Part shown: positions 1 to 8,455 of the stretch, piece by piece
Numbering within the stretch: position 1 is the first letter of the stretch
Layout: every line of letters starts with the position of its first letter
Assembly (NCBI RefSeq): GCF_029504395.1
Contig: NZ_JAQFIF010000009.1
Location: 94,578-158,577, forward strand
Reading direction: 5' to 3'
DNA: 64,000 nt
From: Arthrobacter sp. ES3-54
GTDB taxonomy: Bacteria; Actinomycetota; Actinomycetes; Actinomycetales; Micrococcaceae
Notes under the pieces: generated by a model
What the model saw: the letters and a program-made list of their open reading frames with translations, nothing else
What the model was told of the DNA's origin: nothing
Databases searched by the model: none
Position numbers and translations under genes: made by a program

Positions 1-1
1 A

Positions 2-295
2 GAGACCACCGGACTCCGGCAAATCACTACCATCCATCCGCGGTCGTACAACGACGCCAAGCTCATTGGTGAAAGCTTCCGCGATGGCATCCCCGTCATC
101 ATGAACGTCACAGACATGGGCGAGGCTGACGCCAAGCGCCTCGTGGACTTCTCCGCCGGACTCGTCTTCGGCCTCCGCGGCAGCATCGAACGGGTGACGA
201 ATAAGGTGTTCCTGCTCTCGCCGTCGTACATCGAGGTCATTGGCGATGACAAGAAGGTCAGCGAGACCCAGGCAAGTTTCTTCAACCAAAGCTAG
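2..295 (+). CDS. sepF: Cell division protein SepF, C-terminal part (5' end outside window)
   Basis: Reading frame open from the left edge to TAG at 293-295, giving about 97 residues with no start in the window. The stretch [13 protein letters not shown], then [27 protein letters not shown] and NKVFLLSP matches the C-terminal domain of SepF, the cytoplasmic protein that anchors FtsZ to the membrane in actinobacteria and firmicutes. The N-terminal membrane-binding helix is missing only because the window starts inside the gene. A strong hairpin follows at 310-345, then yggT and wag31, the usual end of the actinobacterial division cluster. The family call is firm. Confidence 0.93.
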   Translation, partial: ETTGLRQITTIHPRSYNDAKLIGESFRDGIPVIMNVTDMGEADAKRLVDFSAGLVFGLRGSIERVTNKVFLLSPSYIEVIGDDKKVSETQASFFNQS

Positions 296-309
296 GCCCG
301 AATATCGTT

Positions 310-345
310 ACGGATGCCAGGCGGGGACACCCGCCTGGCATCCGT
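310..345. terminator. Hairpin after sepF (16-bp perfect arms)
   Basis: Arms ACGGATGCCAGGCGGG (310-325) and its exact complement (330-345) enclose a 4-base loop, starting 15 bases after the sepF stop. There is no clear run of T, so it may be a partial terminator or an mRNA-stabilising stem that separates sepF from yggT. Confidence 0.6.
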
Positions 346-387
346 GCGGAATTATCCGTGTTGAAATAGAAGTGACACTTTTCTTAG

Positions 388-398
388 GACACTGCGGT
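388..398 (+). promoter_or_regulatory. GACACTGCGGT motif upstream of yggT
   Basis: The 11-mer GACACTGCGGT lies 34 bases before the yggT start and is repeated at 804-814 before wag31. Its first ten bases recur on the minus strand at 26961-26970 before glnA1. It contains GACAC, the core recognised by WhiA in Streptomyces; the link to WhiA is inference. Confidence 0.3.
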
Positions 399-431
399 AT
401 CCGGAATGAACATGGAGATATGAGTTAGCTC

Positions 432-740
432 ATGGGAATTGTTTTCGGACTCGTCTATATCGCTCTGTTGCTCTTCTTCGTGGCATTGATCATCCGCCTG
501 GTCTACGACTGGGTGCAGATGTTTGCCCGAAGCTGGCGGCCGCGCGGCATGGCACTCGTGGCGGCCCATGCTGTGTATTCGGTCACGGACAAGCCCCTCA
601 AGCTGCTACGCCGGCTCATCCCGCCGCTGCGGTTGGGCGGAATTTCACTGGACATCGGCTTCCTGCTCCTGTTCGTGGCCGTCAGCGTGGCGATGTGGAT
701 CGTCAAGGGCCTGGTGTACGCCCAGCCGATCGCAGCATGA
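432..740 (+). CDS. YggT family membrane protein
   Basis: A 102-residue protein with two hydrophobic segments, residues about 3-25 and 73-95, around a basic central region (YDWVQMFARSWRP, then PLKLLRRLIPPLRLGG). The P-L-R-R-x-I-P-P element and the position between sepF and wag31 are characteristic of YggT proteins, small inner-membrane proteins found in division clusters; in other bacteria they have been linked to osmotic tolerance, and their biochemical role is unclear. The ATG is 136 bases after sepF and has no strong ribosome-binding site. A GC-rich hairpin (about 747-775) follows the stop. Confidence 0.85.
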   Translation: MGIVFGLVYIALLLFFVALIIRLVYDWVQMFARSWRPRGMALVAAHAVYSVTDKPLKLLRRLIPPLRLGGISLDIGFLLLFVAVSVAMWIVKGLVYAQPIAA

Positions 741-746
741 GCCCCC

Positions 747-775
747 GGGGCCGGGCATGCGACTTGCCCGGGCCC
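747..775. terminator. GC-rich hairpin after yggT
   Basis: GGCCGGGCA (749-757) pairs with TGCCCGGGCC (765-774) with one bulge, just after the yggT stop. No T-run follows. It probably marks the end of the yggT transcript before the wag31 promoter region. Confidence 0.4.
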
Positions 776-801
776 AGACCCTCACCGAATGAAACTCCGG
801 T

Positions 802-814
802 TTGACACTGCGGT
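802..814 (+). promoter_or_regulatory. TTGACA box and second GACACTGCGGT copy before wag31
   Basis: A perfect TTGACA (802-807) overlaps the second copy of the 11-mer GACACTGCGGT (804-814), about 90 bases before the wag31 ATG. I could not fix the matching -10 hexamer: TAGAGG (822-827) is too close, and CATATT (836-841) is far. Confidence 0.35.
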
Positions 815-903
815 GTTGAATTAGAGGAACCAGACCATATTTAGGTACCGTAGTTTTGACGGCCGGAAGGCCTACTGACTAACTAGACCAACGAGGTGAC
901 CAG

Positions 904-1599
904 ATGGCTTTGACGCCAGAAGACGTTGTCAACAAGCGCTTTCAGCCGACCAAGTTCCGCGAAGGCTACGACCAGGACGAGGTTGATGACTTCCTGGACG
1001 AGATCGTCGTCGAACTTCGGCGCCTGAACCAGGAGAACGACGAGCTCCGCAAGAAGCTCGCCGAATCCGGCGCCGGCACGCCTGCCAGCTCCGCAGCCGC
1101 CGCACCTGTGGTGGAAAAGGTCCCGGCGCCCGTCAAGGCCGAGAAGGAAGACACCGCCAAGGCCGAGGCCGAGGCCAAGGCAAAGGCGGCCGCAGAAGCT
1201 GCCAAGAAGAAGGAAGCCGAGCAGGCTGCCAAGGCAGCCCAGGCAGTCGAACCGGCGCGTACCGCTGCCACTCCGGCTTCCGAGTCCGCCGCCGGCCTGC
1301 TGGCTATGGCGCAGCAGATGCACGACAAGCACGTCGCCGACGGCGAGCAGCAGCGGGACAAAATCATCGCTGAAGCCCAGATCGAGGCCAGCAGCCTCGT
1401 CAACGATGCGCAGGAAAAGTCCCGCAAGATCCTTGGTGCCCTCGAGCAGCAGCGCTCCGTGCTGGAACGCAAGGTCGAGCAGCTTCGCGGCTTCGAGCGT
1501 GACTACCGCTCACGCCTGAAGGCCTACATCGAAGGCCAGCTCCGTGACCTCGATGCCCGTGGCTCCGTTGCGGCCCCTGAGGTCGAAGCCAATAGCTAG
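904..1599 (+). CDS. wag31: DivIVA/Wag31 polar growth protein
   Basis: 231 residues. The N-terminal 60 residues (MALTPEDVVNKRF, FREGYDQDEVDDFLDEI, ELRRLNQEN) are the DivIVA lipid-binding domain. A long Ala/Lys/Glu segment (about 75-125) of low complexity follows, then a predicted coiled coil from about 135 (LLAMAQQMHDKHVADGEQQRD) to 215. In actinobacteria this protein gathers at cell poles and septa and guides peptidoglycan synthesis. An AGGTGACC stretch precedes the ATG at a suitable distance. It is shorter than some relatives, mainly in the variable linker. Confidence 0.95.
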   Translation: MALTPEDVVNKRFQPTKFREGYDQDEVDDFLDEIVVELRRLNQENDELRKKLAESGAGTPASSAAAAPVVEKVPAPVKAEKEDTAKAEAEAKAKAAAEAAKKKEAEQAAKAAQAVEPARTAATPASESAAGLLAMAQQMHDKHVADGEQQRDKIIAEAQIEASSLVNDAQEKSRKILGALEQQRSVLERKVEQLRGFERDYRSRLKAYIEGQLRDLDARGSVAAPEVEANS

Positions 1600-1752
1600 G
1601 CAAAAAGCAAAGTATTCTGAAAGTCGGTGGCTGAGGTTTCCTCGGCCGCCGGCTTTTCACTTTTCCGCAACGTGCCGCCACCGGTCCGGTGCCTGGCGCT
1701 AGCCGGGTACCTGACCCCCCGGTCTCCGCACTGGCTCCCGAACGAAAGCCCT

Positions 1753-2331
1753 ATGACTGACGCACCATCACCAGACGCCATGCAGCCTGTCGAGGCGGCA
1801 CAGCCTGTGCACCCCCGGCCGCGCCGGGCAAGACTGTTTGCCCTGTTCGCTGCGTTCGCGGTGTTCGCCTACGTGTTCGACCAGCTGACCAAGCTCTGGG
1901 TCACCAGCACCATGACCGAGGGCGAGCGGATCCCCGTTTTTCCGCCGCTGCTGCACTGGTTCTACATCCGTAACTCCGGCGCCGCGTTCTCGATCGGCGA
2001 GAACGTCACGTGGGTGTTCACGATCATCATGGCGGCCGTGTCCGTCGCGATCCTGCTGCAGCTGCGCAAGCTCGGCTCGCTCTGGTGGGCGTTGGCGCTG
2101 GGGCTGCTACTCGGCGGCGCACTCGGCAATCTCACTGACCGGCTGTTCCGCGAGCCGTCCTTCGCGCAGGGCCACGTGGTGGACTTCATCCAGCTCCCAA
2201 ACTTCGCGATCTTCAACATCGCAGACTCGGCCGTGGTCTCCGCCGTCGTGATTATCTGCCTGCTCACCCTCCGCGGGATCTCCCTGGACGGCTCACGCCA
2301 CACGAAGGATACGGTGGCCAAAGATGTCTGA
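1753..2331 (+). CDS. lspA: Lipoprotein signal peptidase (signal peptidase II)
   Basis: 192 residues from the ATG at 1753, which follows a GAAAG element; an upstream in-frame ATG at 1627 would add an unconserved 42-residue leader and is less likely. Four membrane segments are visible. The two catalytic aspartates sit in the family motifs: D129 in NLTDR and D158 in FNIADSAV. The enzyme cleaves prolipoproteins before the lipid-modified cysteine at the outer face of the membrane. The extra N-terminal 25 residues (Pro/Ala-rich, basic) are cytoplasmic. The stop overlaps the start of the RluA gene by eight bases, so the two are translationally coupled. Confidence 0.94.
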   Translation: MTDAPSPDAMQPVEAAQPVHPRPRRARLFALFAAFAVFAYVFDQLTKLWVTSTMTEGERIPVFPPLLHWFYIRNSGAAFSIGENVTWVFTIIMAAVSVAILLQLRKLGSLWWALALGLLLGGALGNLTDRLFREPSFAQGHVVDFIQLPNFAIFNIADSAVVSAVVIICLLTLRGISLDGSRHTKDTVAKDV

Positions 2332-3412
2332 AACTACCTCAGGAAACGCCGCAGGACGCGCCGCGGAGGAAATGCCGCAGGATCTGGCGCCGGACGTCGC
2401 CGACAGCCTCGCAGACGACCTGGCAGCCGACGCGTCTGACGACGTGGCGGCTGATGCTGCCGGTGAAGCCGGTGCTGCAACTGCCGGGCACCGCCAGTTC
2501 ACCGTCCCGGAGGACCTCGCCGGCTCCCGCGTGGACGCCGGCCTGGCCAGGTTGATGGACATCTCCCGCTCCCAGGCAGCCACGCTGATCGCCGAGGGCA
2601 ACGTCACCAGCAATGCCCAGCGGGTCGGGAAGTCGCTCAAGCTCACCCTCGGCACCGTGCTCGACGTCGTCGTGCCGGACCGCAGGGATCCCCTGGAAAT
2701 CGTGGAGGAAGTTGTGGACGACCTGTTGATCCTGCTGGACGATGACGAATTTGTAGTCATCGACAAACCGGTGGGCGTGGCAGCGCACCCCTCGCCCGGC
2801 TGGGTGGGGCCCACCGTGGTGGGTGGCCTCGCCGGGCTCGGTTACCGAATCTCGACGTCGGGCGCCCCCGAGCGCGCCGGCATCGTCCACCGGCTCGACG
2901 TCGGGACCTCCGGCGTCATGGTGGTCGCCAAAACCGAAAACGCCTACACCGTGCTCAAACGGGCCTTCAAGGAACGCACTGTGGACAAGGTCTACCACGC
3001 CGTGGTCCAGGGCCTTCCCGATCCGCTGGCGGGCACCATCGACGCGCCCATTGGCCGTCACCCGGGCCATGACTGGCGGTTCGCCGTGATCGAGGACGGC
3101 CGTGATTCGGTGACGCACTACGAGGTCCTGGAAGCCTTCGGGAAGGCCTCCCTGGTAGAGGTGCACCTCGAAACCGGCCGGACCCACCAGATCCGTGTGC
3201 ACTTTGCGGCCCTGCGGCACCCCTGCGCCGGTGACCTCACCTACGGCGCCGACCCGCGGCTGGCCGCCACCCTCGGACTGACCCGGCAGTGGCTGCACGC
3301 CCGGGAACTCTCCTTCGACCACCCGCGGACGGGGGAGCGGGTTACCGTAGCCAGCGAGTACCCGCAGGACCTGAAGTACGCGCTTGAGGTCCTGGAGTCC
3401 GGAGACGCCTGA
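2324..3412 (+). CDS. RluA-family 23S rRNA pseudouridine synthase
   Basis: 362 residues. The first 55 are an acidic Ala/Asp-rich extension not expected in the family core. Then comes an S4-like RNA-binding domain ([20 protein letters not shown] to about residue 125) and the catalytic domain with HRLDVGTSG, where D192 is the nucleophile, followed by [12 protein letters not shown]. Proteins of this type convert uridines to pseudouridine in 23S rRNA; RluD is the nearest well-studied relative, but the exact target cannot be read from sequence. The ATG lies inside the end of lspA (ATGTCTGA), so the start is set by the overlap. Confidence 0.92.
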   Translation: MSETTSGNAAGRAAEEMPQDLAPDVADSLADDLAADASDDVAADAAGEAGAATAGHRQFTVPEDLAGSRVDAGLARLMDISRSQAATLIAEGNVTSNAQRVGKSLKLTLGTVLDVVVPDRRDPLEIVEEVVDDLLILLDDDEFVVIDKPVGVAAHPSPGWVGPTVVGGLAGLGYRISTSGAPERAGIVHRLDVGTSGVMVVAKTENAYTVLKRAFKERTVDKVYHAVVQGLPDPLAGTIDAPIGRHPGHDWRFAVIEDGRDSVTHYEVLEAFGKASLVEVHLETGRTHQIRVHFAALRHPCAGDLTYGADPRLAATLGLTRQWLHARELSFDHPRTGERVTVASEYPQDLKYALEVLESGDA

Positions 3413-3471
3413 GCCGGTCCGGGCCGGGCGGCCCGATCCGCTCCGGCCCTCGGTCTTGCCCCTGGTTTCGG

Positions 3472-3487
3472 CCGGCGGATCCGCCGG
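3472..3487. terminator. 16-bp palindrome between rluA-like gene and dnaE
   Basis: CCGGCGGATCCGCCGG is a perfect palindrome 59 bases after the pseudouridine synthase stop. It may end that transcript; there is no T-run. Confidence 0.3.
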
Positions 3488-3547
3488 TCTGTCCGGCAGG
3501 TTCCGCTTCCGCCGTCGTGGTTGCACGCCGCCGTCGTGGCTCGGCAC

Positions 3548-3553
3548 TAGAAT
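3548..3553 (+). promoter_or_regulatory. dnaE -10 hexamer TAGAAT
   Basis: TAGAAT ends six bases before the GTG of dnaE and no ribosome-binding site intervenes, so the transcript probably starts at the GTG. Two copies of CCGCCGTCGTGG (3509-3520, 3528-3539) lie just upstream. Confidence 0.6.
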
Positions 3554-3559
3554 GGTGCG

Positions 3560-6500
3560 GTGACTTCCAGCAACGACTCGTTTGTCCATCTCCACAACCA
3601 CACCGAGTACTCGATGCTGGACGGTGCCGCCCGGCTCGGTGAGCTGTTCGACGAAACCGAGCGGCTCGGCATGCCGGCCCTCGCCACGACGGACCACGGC
3701 TACCTGTTCGGCGCCTTCGACTTCTGGAAGCGGGCAACTGACCAGGGCATCAGGCCCATCATCGGCGTCGAAGCCTATGTGACTCCCGGGACCGCGCGCA
3801 CGGACAAGACCCGTGTGCGGTGGGGCGAGGAGCACCAGCGCAAGGATGACATTTCCGGCGGTGGCTCCTACACGCACATGACCCTGCTCAGCTACAACAA
3901 CGTGGGCATGCGGAACCTTTTCCGGGCCTCCTCGATCGCCTCATTGGACTCGGTCTTCGGCAAATGGCCCCGGCTGGACCGTGAGCTGCTGAACACGTAC
4001 TCGGAAGGGCTCATCGCCACCACCGGCTGCCCGTCCGGTGAAGTCCAGACCCGGCTGCGCCTGGGCCAGTACCGCGAAGCGCTTGAGGCCGCGGCCGAGT
4101 TCCGCGATATCTTTGGCGCGGAGAACTACTTCTGCGAGCTCATGGACCACGGCCTGGACATCGAGCGGCGCGTCACCGGTGACCTGCTGCGCCTGGCCAA
4201 GGACCTGAACCTGCCGCTCGTGGCCACCAACGACCTGCACTACACGCACGAGCACGACGCGAAGGCGCATGAGGCCCTGCTGGCCATCCAGTCCGGCTCC
4301 ACCCTCCTGGAGCCGACCTACGACAACGGCGGCTCGCGCTTTGCCTTCTCCGGCAGCGGCTACTACCTGAAGTCACCGCAGGAAATGCGGGAGCTGTTCC
4401 GCGACCACCCGGAGGCGTGCGACAACACGCTCCTGATCGCCGAGCGCTGCGAGGTCTCGTTCAACACCGGCGCCAACTACATGCCCCGGTTCCCCTGCCC
4501 GGAGGGGGAGGACGAAACGTCCTGGCTGGTCAAGGAAGTCGATAAGGGACTCCAATACCGCTATCCCCAGGGCATCCCGGACAAGGTCCGCAAGCAGGCC
4601 GACTATGAGCTGGAAGTCATCACCTCCATGGGCTTCCCGGGCTACTTCCTCGTGGTGGCCGACTTCATCAACTGGGCCAAGAACAACGGCATCCGCGTCG
4701 GTCCCGGGCGTGGCTCCGGTGCCGGTTCCATGGTGGCGTACGCCATGCGCATCACCGACCTTGACCCGCTGCACCACGGCCTGATCTTCGAACGCTTCCT
4801 CAACCCGGACCGCGTCTCCATGCCTGACTTCGATGTCGACTTCGATGACCGGCGCCGCTCCGAAGTGATCGACTACGTCACGCGCAAGTACGGCGACGAA
4901 CGTGTGGCGATGATCGTCACCTACGGCACCATCAAGACCAAACAGGCCCTCAAGGACTCCTCGCGCGTGCTGGGCTACCCGTTCAGCATGGGCGAGACGC
5001 TGACCAAGGCGCTGCCGCCGGCCGTGATGGCCAAGGACATTCCGCTCGCGGACATCCAGAACCCCCAGTCCAAGCGCTACAGCGAGGCGGGGGACTTCCG
5101 CCAGCTGATCAGCACGGACCCGGAGGCTGCCAAGGTCTTCGAGACGGCACTGGGCATTGAGGGCCTGAAGCGGCAATGGGGCGTGCACGCCGCCGGTGTC
5201 ATCATGTCCTCGGACCCCATCATCGACGTGATTCCGATCATGCGCCGGTTCCAGGACGGCCAGGTCATCACCCAGTTCGACTATCCGACGTCCGAGGGCC
5301 TCGGCCTGATCAAGATGGACTTCCTCGGGCTGCGAAACCTGACGATCATTTCCGATGCCCTGGAAAACATCAAGATGAACCGCGGCGTCGACCTCGACCT
5401 CGAAACCCTCGAGTTGGATGACACGGAGTCCTACGAGCTGCTGGCCCGGGGAGACACACTGGGCGTTTTCCAGCTCGACGGCGGACCCATGCGCTCTCTG
5501 CTCAAGCTGATGAAGCCTGACAACTTCGAAGACATCTCCGCCGTTCTGGCCCTCTACCGGCCCGGACCCATGGGCGCCAACGCGCACACCGACTACGCAC
5601 TGCGCAAGAACAAGATCCAAGAGGTCATCCCGATCCACCCGGAGCTCGAGGAGCCGCTCTCCGAAATCCTCGGCGGGACCTACGGGCTGATCGTGTACCA
5701 GGAGCAGGTCATGGCCGTGGCGCAGAAGCTCGCCGGCTATACCCTGGGCCAGGCCGACATCCTGCGCCGCGCCATGGGCAAGAAGAAGAAGTCCGAGCTG
5801 GACAAGCAGTTCGCCGGCTTCTCCCAGGGCATGCAGGACAACGGCTATTCCATGGCCGCGGTCAAGACCCTCTGGGACATCCTGCTGCCGTTCTCGGACT
5901 ACGCCTTCAACAAGGCGCACTCGGCCGCCTACGGCGTAATCTCCTACTGGACCGCATATCTGAAGGCGCACTATGCGCCGGAATACATGGCTGCCCTGCT
6001 GACCTCGGTGGGCGACGACAAGGACAAGTCGGCCATCTACCTCAACGAATGCCGGCGGATGGGCATCACGGTGCTGCCGCCAGACGTCAATGAGTCAGCC
6101 CTCAACTTCACCCCTGTTGGCACCGACATCCGCTTCGGCATGGGCGCCATCCGCAACGTCGGTGTGAACGCCGTCGAAGCCATGGTGGCGGCACGAGAAA
6201 AAGAAGGCGCCTACACCTCCTTCAAGGACTACCTCCTGAAGGTCCCGGCGGTGGTCTGCAACAAGCGCACCATCGAATCCCTGATCAAGGCCGGCGCCTT
6301 CGACTCGCTGGGCCACCCCCGGCGCGCCTTGGCCATGATCCATGAAGAGGCGATCGACTCCGTCATCACCCTTAAGCGCAACGAGGCGATCGGCCAGTTC
6401 GACCTCTTCGCCGGCTTTGAGGACCAGGAGCCCGAGGCCTCGCTCAGCACGGAGATCCCGGACCTGCCGGAATGGGAGAAAAAGGACAAGCTGGCGTTCG

Positions 6501-7117
6501 AGCGCGACATGCTCGGCCTCTACGTCTCCGACCACCCGCTGCAAGGGCTGGAAGGGCTCCTGAGCCAGCACGCCGACCGGTCGATCACCTCGATCATCGC
6601 CGAGGACGGCCCGCCGGACGGCTCGATCGTGACCATCGCGGGCATGATCACCTCGCTCAGCCGAAGGATCGCCAAGGCCAGCGGCAACGCCTACGCCCGC
6701 GCCGAGATCGAGGACCTCGCCGGTTCCATGGAGGTCATGTTCTTCGGCCAGGTCTATGGCCCCATCGCCTCGGTGCTCGCGGAGGACCTGATCGTGGTGG
6801 TCAAGGGACGCTTGCAACGGCGCGACGACGGTGCCGTCACCTTGAACTGCATGGAACTTTCCGTGCCGGACCTCAGCGACAGCCAGAACGGGCCCGTGGT
6901 GATCACCATGGCCACGCACAAGGCAACCGAGGCCGTGGTCACTGAGCTGGGCGACGTGCTGCGGACCCACCGCGGAAACTCCGAGGTCCGGCTGCACCTG
7001 CAGGGTGACACCCGGGTGGAGGTCATGGGCCTGCCGGTGCATTTGCGCGTCAACCCGAGCCCGTCCCTGTTTGGCGACTTGAAGGTGCTGCTCGGCCCGA
7101 CCTGCCTGGACAACTAG
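3560..7117 (+). CDS. dnaE: DNA polymerase III subunit alpha (DnaE1, replicative)
   Basis: 1185 residues from GTG, full length for the family. The N-terminal PHP domain begins VHLHNHTEYSMLDGA. The polymerase palm carries PDFDVDF, where D423 and D425 are the metal-binding aspartates (equivalent to E. coli D401 and D403), preceded by GPGRGSGAGS. Helix-hairpin-helix and OB-fold regions follow (about 870-1090, including IVTIAGMITS). The enzyme is the polymerising subunit of the replicative holoenzyme. In actinobacteria the PHP domain can proofread; I did not check each PHP metal ligand. The gene is convergent with a flavin reductase gene. The leaderless promoter is described separately. Confidence 0.97.
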   Translation: MTSSNDSFVHLHNHTEYSMLDGAARLGELFDETERLGMPALATTDHGYLFGAFDFWKRATDQGIRPIIGVEAYVTPGTARTDKTRVRWGEEHQRKDDISGGGSYTHMTLLSYNNVGMRNLFRASSIASLDSVFGKWPRLDRELLNTYSEGLIATTGCPSGEVQTRLRLGQYREALEAAAEFRDIFGAENYFCELMDHGLDIERRVTGDLLRLAKDLNLPLVATNDLHYTHEHDAKAHEALLAIQSGSTLLEPTYDNGGSRFAFSGSGYYLKSPQEMRELFRDHPEACDNTLLIAERCEVSFNTGANYMPRFPCPEGEDETSWLVKEVDKGLQYRYPQGIPDKVRKQADYELEVITSMGFPGYFLVVADFINWAKNNGIRVGPGRGSGAGSMVAYAMRITDLDPLHHGLIFERFLNPDRVSMPDFDVDFDDRRRSEVIDYVTRKYGDERVAMIVTYGTIKTKQALKDSSRVLGYPFSMGETLTKALPPAVMAKDIPLADIQNPQSKRYSEAGDFRQLISTDPEAAKVFETALGIEGLKRQWGVHAAGVIMSSDPIIDVIPIMRRFQDGQVITQFDYPTSEGLGLIKMDFLGLRNLTIISDALENIKMNRGVDLDLETLELDDTESYELLARGDTLGVFQLDGGPMRSLLKLMKPDNFEDISAVLALYRPGPMGANAHTDYALRKNKIQEVIPIHPELEEPLSEILGGTYGLIVYQEQVMAVAQKLAGYTLGQADILRRAMGKKKKSELDKQFAGFSQGMQDNGYSMAAVKTLWDILLPFSDYAFNKAHSAAYGVISYWTAYLKAHYAPEYMAALLTSVGDDKDKSAIYLNECRRMGITVLPPDVNESALNFTPVGTDIRFGMGAIRNVGVNAVEAMVAAREKEGAYTSFKDYLLKVPAVVCNKRTIESLIKAGAFDSLGHPRRALAMIHEEAIDSVITLKRNEAIGQFDLFAGFEDQEPEASLSTEIPDLPEWEKKDKLAFERDMLGLYVSDHPLQGLEGLLSQHADRSITSIIAEDGPPDGSIVTIAGMITSLSRRIAKASGNAYARAEIEDLAGSMEVMFFGQVYGPIASVLAEDLIVVVKGRLQRRDDGAVTLNCMELSVPDLSDSQNGPVVITMATHKATEAVVTELGDVLRTHRGNSEVRLHLQGDTRVEVMGLPVHLRVNPSPSLFGDLKVLLGPTCLDN

Positions 7118-7141
7118 CGCGGGTCAGTTGCCCCGGAGTTC

Positions 7142-7183
7142 CGGCCACTAGGGCGGGTAGCCAGCGCCGCTCACCAGTGGCCG
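7142..7183. terminator. Possible terminator between convergent dnaE and flavin reductase
   Basis: CGGCCACT (7142-7149) and AGTGGCCG (7176-7183) can pair around a 26-base loop in the short gap between two genes that end toward each other. The stem is modest and the loop long. Confidence 0.35.
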
Positions 7184-7193
7184 ACTGGGGCCC

Positions 7194-7694
7194 TCAGATC
7201 TCGTAGTCGAGCGGCACGGGCTGGCTGTAGGCCCCGGAGTGGTACAGCAGGGGAGTGCCGTCGTCGCCGACCTGGCCCTCCACCACCTCGACCACCACAA
7301 CGGCGTTGTTCTCGAAGGAGAGCCGCATCTGGACCTTGCCGATCAGCCAGCCGCTGACTCCCTTGAGCACGGGCACCTCGTGGGGTCCGAGCTCCCAGTG
7401 GTCGCCGTCGAACCGGTTGCCGGCCCGGGCGAAGCGGTCGGCGAGCTCCTGGTTCTCCAGCCCGAGCATGTGAACGCCAATGTAGGTCGTGTTCGCCACC
7501 GCCGGCCATGAGCTGGAGGTCCTGGCCATGTTGAACGTGAAGCGCGGCGGCTTGGCGGACAGCGACGCCACTGAGGTTGCCGTGAATCCGAACGGCACGC
7601 CGTTGTGGTTGGCCGTGATGATGGCCACGCCCGCCGCGTGCCGGCGGAACATTTCCTTGAACGTTCCCTCGAAGATTCCTTCATCTGTGGCCAC
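7194..7694 (-). CDS. Flavin reductase family protein
   Basis: 166 residues. The pattern FRRHAAGVAIITANHNGVPFGFTATSVASLS, then PPRFTFNMARTSSSWPA and a middle FVGHVLGL-like segment (IGVHMLGLENQELADRFA) is that of FMN-binding reductases such as HpaC and ActVB. These use NAD(P)H to make reduced flavin for partner monooxygenases. No partner monooxygenase gene is adjacent, so the physiological role is open. The start is GTG (reverse complement at 7692-7694) with GGGAG about 10 bases upstream. The gene is divergent from the membrane protein gene at 7849. Confidence 0.85.
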   Translation of the reverse strand: MATDEGIFEGTFKEMFRRHAAGVAIITANHNGVPFGFTATSVASLSAKPPRFTFNMARTSSSWPAVANTTYIGVHMLGLENQELADRFARAGNRFDGDHWELGPHEVPVLKGVSGWLIGKVQMRLSFENNAVVVVEVVEGQVGDDGTPLLYHSGAYSQPVPLDYEI

Positions 7695-7835
7695 TGCGAT
7701 CCAACTCCCTGCTGCACGTGCGTGTCGTACTTCCTACTCTGCCAGCGTATTGCGCCGGCGATCGACTGCGGCATTTTGTTTACTTCCGCCGTCATGTGCT
7801 GCCGGGGCTTCGCCATGCGCCTGCAGAATCCTTGT

Positions 7836-7841
7836 TACCGT
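7836..7841 (+). promoter_or_regulatory. -10 hexamer TACCGT before the membrane protein gene
   Basis: TACCGT lies seven bases before the ATG at 7849, with no ribosome-binding site between. Confidence 0.4.
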
Positions 7842-7848
7842 TTGTTGC

Positions 7849-8412
7849 ATGACACAGCCCGCAGTAGACGGCCCCGTCCACCATGCCGGGGAGCCCGCGC
7901 AGCCGGTCCGGCCCGAGAATCCCGAGCAGCAGCCCGGACCCGGCGGGACCCCGTGGCGGAAGGCCGCGGTCATCGCGGCCGCCGGCATCCCGGTGGGATT
8001 GCTTTGGTGGCTGCTGGCGCCGTCGGGCCTAAATCTCCTGACGGGAAACCCGGACCTCGCCGCCGGCACCAACACCGCCACCTGGCTGCCCAGGGACCTG
8101 GTGCTGGCAGGGCTGTGCCTGCTCGCCGGGTGCATCGCCGGGTCCTTCGTCGCCGGCACCAAGCACCACCAGCCCGGCCCCCGCACCGTCATCCTGGTAG
8201 TCCTCGCCGGCGCTGCCGGCGCGCTCATCGCGTGGGGAACCGGCGTGCTCAGCGCCCAATGGTGGGGCGCGCCGGCGGATACCTCGGCCAGCGCCAGCGT
8301 CGCCTTCTCACTGCGCTCCTATGCGGTCCTCGCCATCTGGCCCGCGGCGATCGCCCTGGCCATCTTCCTGAACAGCCTCTTCCCTGGCTCCGGCGGCAAA
8401 CCCCGCCGCTGA
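7849..8412 (+). CDS. Four-helix membrane protein of unknown function
   Basis: 187 residues. A Pro/Gln-rich cytoplasmic N-terminus of about 35 residues is followed by four hydrophobic segments: about 38-55 (AAVIAAAGIPVGLLWWLLAP), 82-105, 113-135 and 155-178. The WWLLAP motif after the first helix resembles actinobacterial membrane proteins annotated as DUF2567, but I cannot confirm that family. The frame opens further upstream (7489); the ATG at 7849 was chosen because a -10 hexamer lies just before it and the upstream part is antisense to the flavin reductase. It is followed closely by hisD. Confidence 0.6.
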   Translation: MTQPAVDGPVHHAGEPAQPVRPENPEQQPGPGGTPWRKAAVIAAAGIPVGLLWWLLAPSGLNLLTGNPDLAAGTNTATWLPRDLVLAGLCLLAGCIAGSFVAGTKHHQPGPRTVILVVLAGAAGALIAWGTGVLSAQWWGAPADTSASASVAFSLRSYAVLAIWPAAIALAIFLNSLFPGSGGKPRR

Positions 8413-8443
8413 GGCCAGTGCCGGCCCGCCGCGGCAGGACACG

Positions 8444-8449
8444 TAAAAT
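8444..8449 (+). promoter_or_regulatory. hisD -10 hexamer TAAAAT
   Basis: TAAAAT is followed by six bases and the GTG of hisD. This supports the GTG at 8456 as the start rather than the internal ATG at 8489. Confidence 0.6.
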
Positions 8450-8455
8450 GATCGG

